Source of the DNA: Actinomycetes bacterium
Lineage (GTDB): Bacteria; Actinomycetota; Acidimicrobiia; Acidimicrobiales; Acidimicrobiaceae
Length of the DNA stretch: 6,338 nucleotides
Assembly (NCBI GenBank): GCA_021790495.1
Contig: JAJYGZ010000115.1
Span: forward strand, 1 to 6,338
Direction: 5' to 3'
Positions 5,761 to 6,338 of the stretch are shown in pieces. A program made the position numbers and the translations under genes. The notes below the pieces were generated by a model. The model was not told the origin of the DNA and ran no database searches. It saw only the letters and a program-made list of their open reading frames with translations. How positions within the stretch are numbered: position 1 is the first letter of the stretch; each line of letters begins with the position of its first letter.

Positions 5761-5769
5761 AGCTCTAAT
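5740..5769 (+). promoter_or_regulatory. Possible promoter of the sensor gene
   Basis: TTGAGC at 5740-5745 and TCTAAT at 5764-5769 are separated by 18 bases. The -10 matches the consensus at five of six positions and the -35 at four of six. Transcription would start near 5776, giving a leader of about 50 bases before the GTG at 5828. The overlap with the terminator-like hairpin means that one of the two may be fortuitous. Confidence 0.4.
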
Positions 5770-5827
5770 TACAAGTCGCCTGCGCCAGGCGCTACGGCGC
5801 CGGATTACTTACAGAGAGGTTGGTTGC

Positions 5828-6338
5828 GTGAATTCCTTGCTCCGCTCGATCAGAAGGCGGTTTCACGTCTGGACAGGAGTAGCTCTGGCGGTTATAGCAA
5901 TTGGGTCGGTGGGCTCGGTTTTTGCCGCGAAGAGTCTCGCCAGCGGCGACGCCGCTTCATCGCAGCGGGCGCTGCGCGCCACCGCGGCCCAGATCACCTC
6001 GAGTGTCCAGTTCGCCGTCGCACGCGAACAGGACTTCCTCATCGGCGCCGCCGCCTTCATCGCCAACAACCCGGGCGTAAGTGAAGCACAGTTCGCGCAG
6101 CGGGTTCGCGCAGTGTGGGTGCTGGACCGATTTCCCGCGATCATCAGCTCGGGCGTAGTCACTATCGTTCCAGCTTCGCAGTTGCGGGCATTCGCTACAC
6201 GCGTCGCTGGCAGCACGGCGACACCTGCTCCCGCTGGGAGCTTCGCAGTCATCCCCGCGGGAGCCCGCCCCTATTACTGTCTTTCGCAACTGTCGGTATC
6301 GAGCGGCGCCAAGGACACTCCGCCGGCGGGCCTGGATT
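5828..6338 (+). CDS. Membrane sensor protein with CHASE-like domain, N-terminal part (partial)
   Basis: The frame starts at GTG and stays open to the window edge, giving 170 residues. GAGAGG at 5814-5819, eight bases before the GTG, supports this start; the frame is closed by TAA-free codons back only to a TGA at 5741-5743 and has no other start. Residues 1-13 are basic (RSIRRRFH), followed by one transmembrane helix at about 14-34 (VWTGVALAVIAIGSVGSVFA). An extracytoplasmic region with a helical ALRATAAQITSSVQFAVAREQ stretch at 48-68 leads into DFLIGAAAFIANN, VRAVWVLDRFPAII and VVTIVPASQLRAF. This pattern is that of CHASE sensory domains, which precede histidine kinase or GGDEF/EAL output domains. 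The output domain lies outside the window, so kinase or cyclic-di-GMP function cannot be chosen. The coding character (strong GC at third positions) is clear. Confidence 0.85.
   Translation, partial: MNSLLRSIRRRFHVWTGVALAVIAIGSVGSVFAAKSLASGDAASSQRALRATAAQITSSVQFAVAREQDFLIGAAAFIANNPGVSEAQFAQRVRAVWVLDRFPAIISSGVVTIVPASQLRAFATRVAGSTATPAPAGSFAVIPAGARPYYCLSQLSVSSGAKDTPPAGLD

Noticed and set aside
5707..6084. 125-codon plus-strand frame overlapping the sensor gene
   Set aside because: It is out of phase with the well-supported GTG frame at 5828 and becomes a run of arginine-rich sequence, as expected of a shadow frame.

Overview
The window is about 58% coding. It carries six protein genes that I can support, five complete and one running off the right edge, in short transcription units on both strands. 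No rRNA, tRNA, CRISPR array, transposase or integrase was seen. The moderately high GC content, a CHASE-type membrane sensor, a FadD-like acyl-CoA ligase and an apparently leaderless promoter suggest an actinobacterium, perhaps a soil lineage near Thermoleophilia or Solirubrobacterales. That placement is inferred from protein style, not from a marker gene.

Left part (1-2187). A complete cyanase gene (cynS) lies on the minus strand. A gap of almost 600 bases with a 16-base operator-like dyad separates it from a divergent plus-strand pair. That pair is a small VOC (glyoxalase/bleomycin-resistance-like) protein followed by an acidic protein of unknown function with its own Shine-Dalgarno sequence and promoter-like site. 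The stop codon of the VOC gene lies inside a long-range inverted repeat.

Middle part (2188-4900). A hairpin sits between converging genes. Two minus-strand genes follow: a 99-residue protein resembling the NIPSNAP/dimeric alpha-beta-barrel type, and a full-length acyl-CoA ligase with all the core ANL adenylation motifs. About 400 bases separate them, so they are probably not tightly coupled. The ligase has no ribosome-binding site, but a promoter-like -35/-10 pair sits so close to its ATG that the mRNA would start at or next to the start codon.

Right part (4844-6338). Almost 1 kb has no convincing gene. It contains two antisense open frames in register with each other, which may be remnants, and a terminator-like hairpin. 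A GTG-started membrane sensor gene then begins and is cut by the window edge. Its N-terminus has one transmembrane helix and a CHASE-like extracytoplasmic domain.

No shared pathway joins these genes. Cyanate detoxification, an orphan VOC protein, acyl activation and signalling appear to be independent functions in a loosely packed stretch. I did not find evidence for a new multi-gene system. The most useful leads are the leaderless ligase promoter, the operator-like dyad, the structured 3' end of the VOC gene and the unexplained gap.
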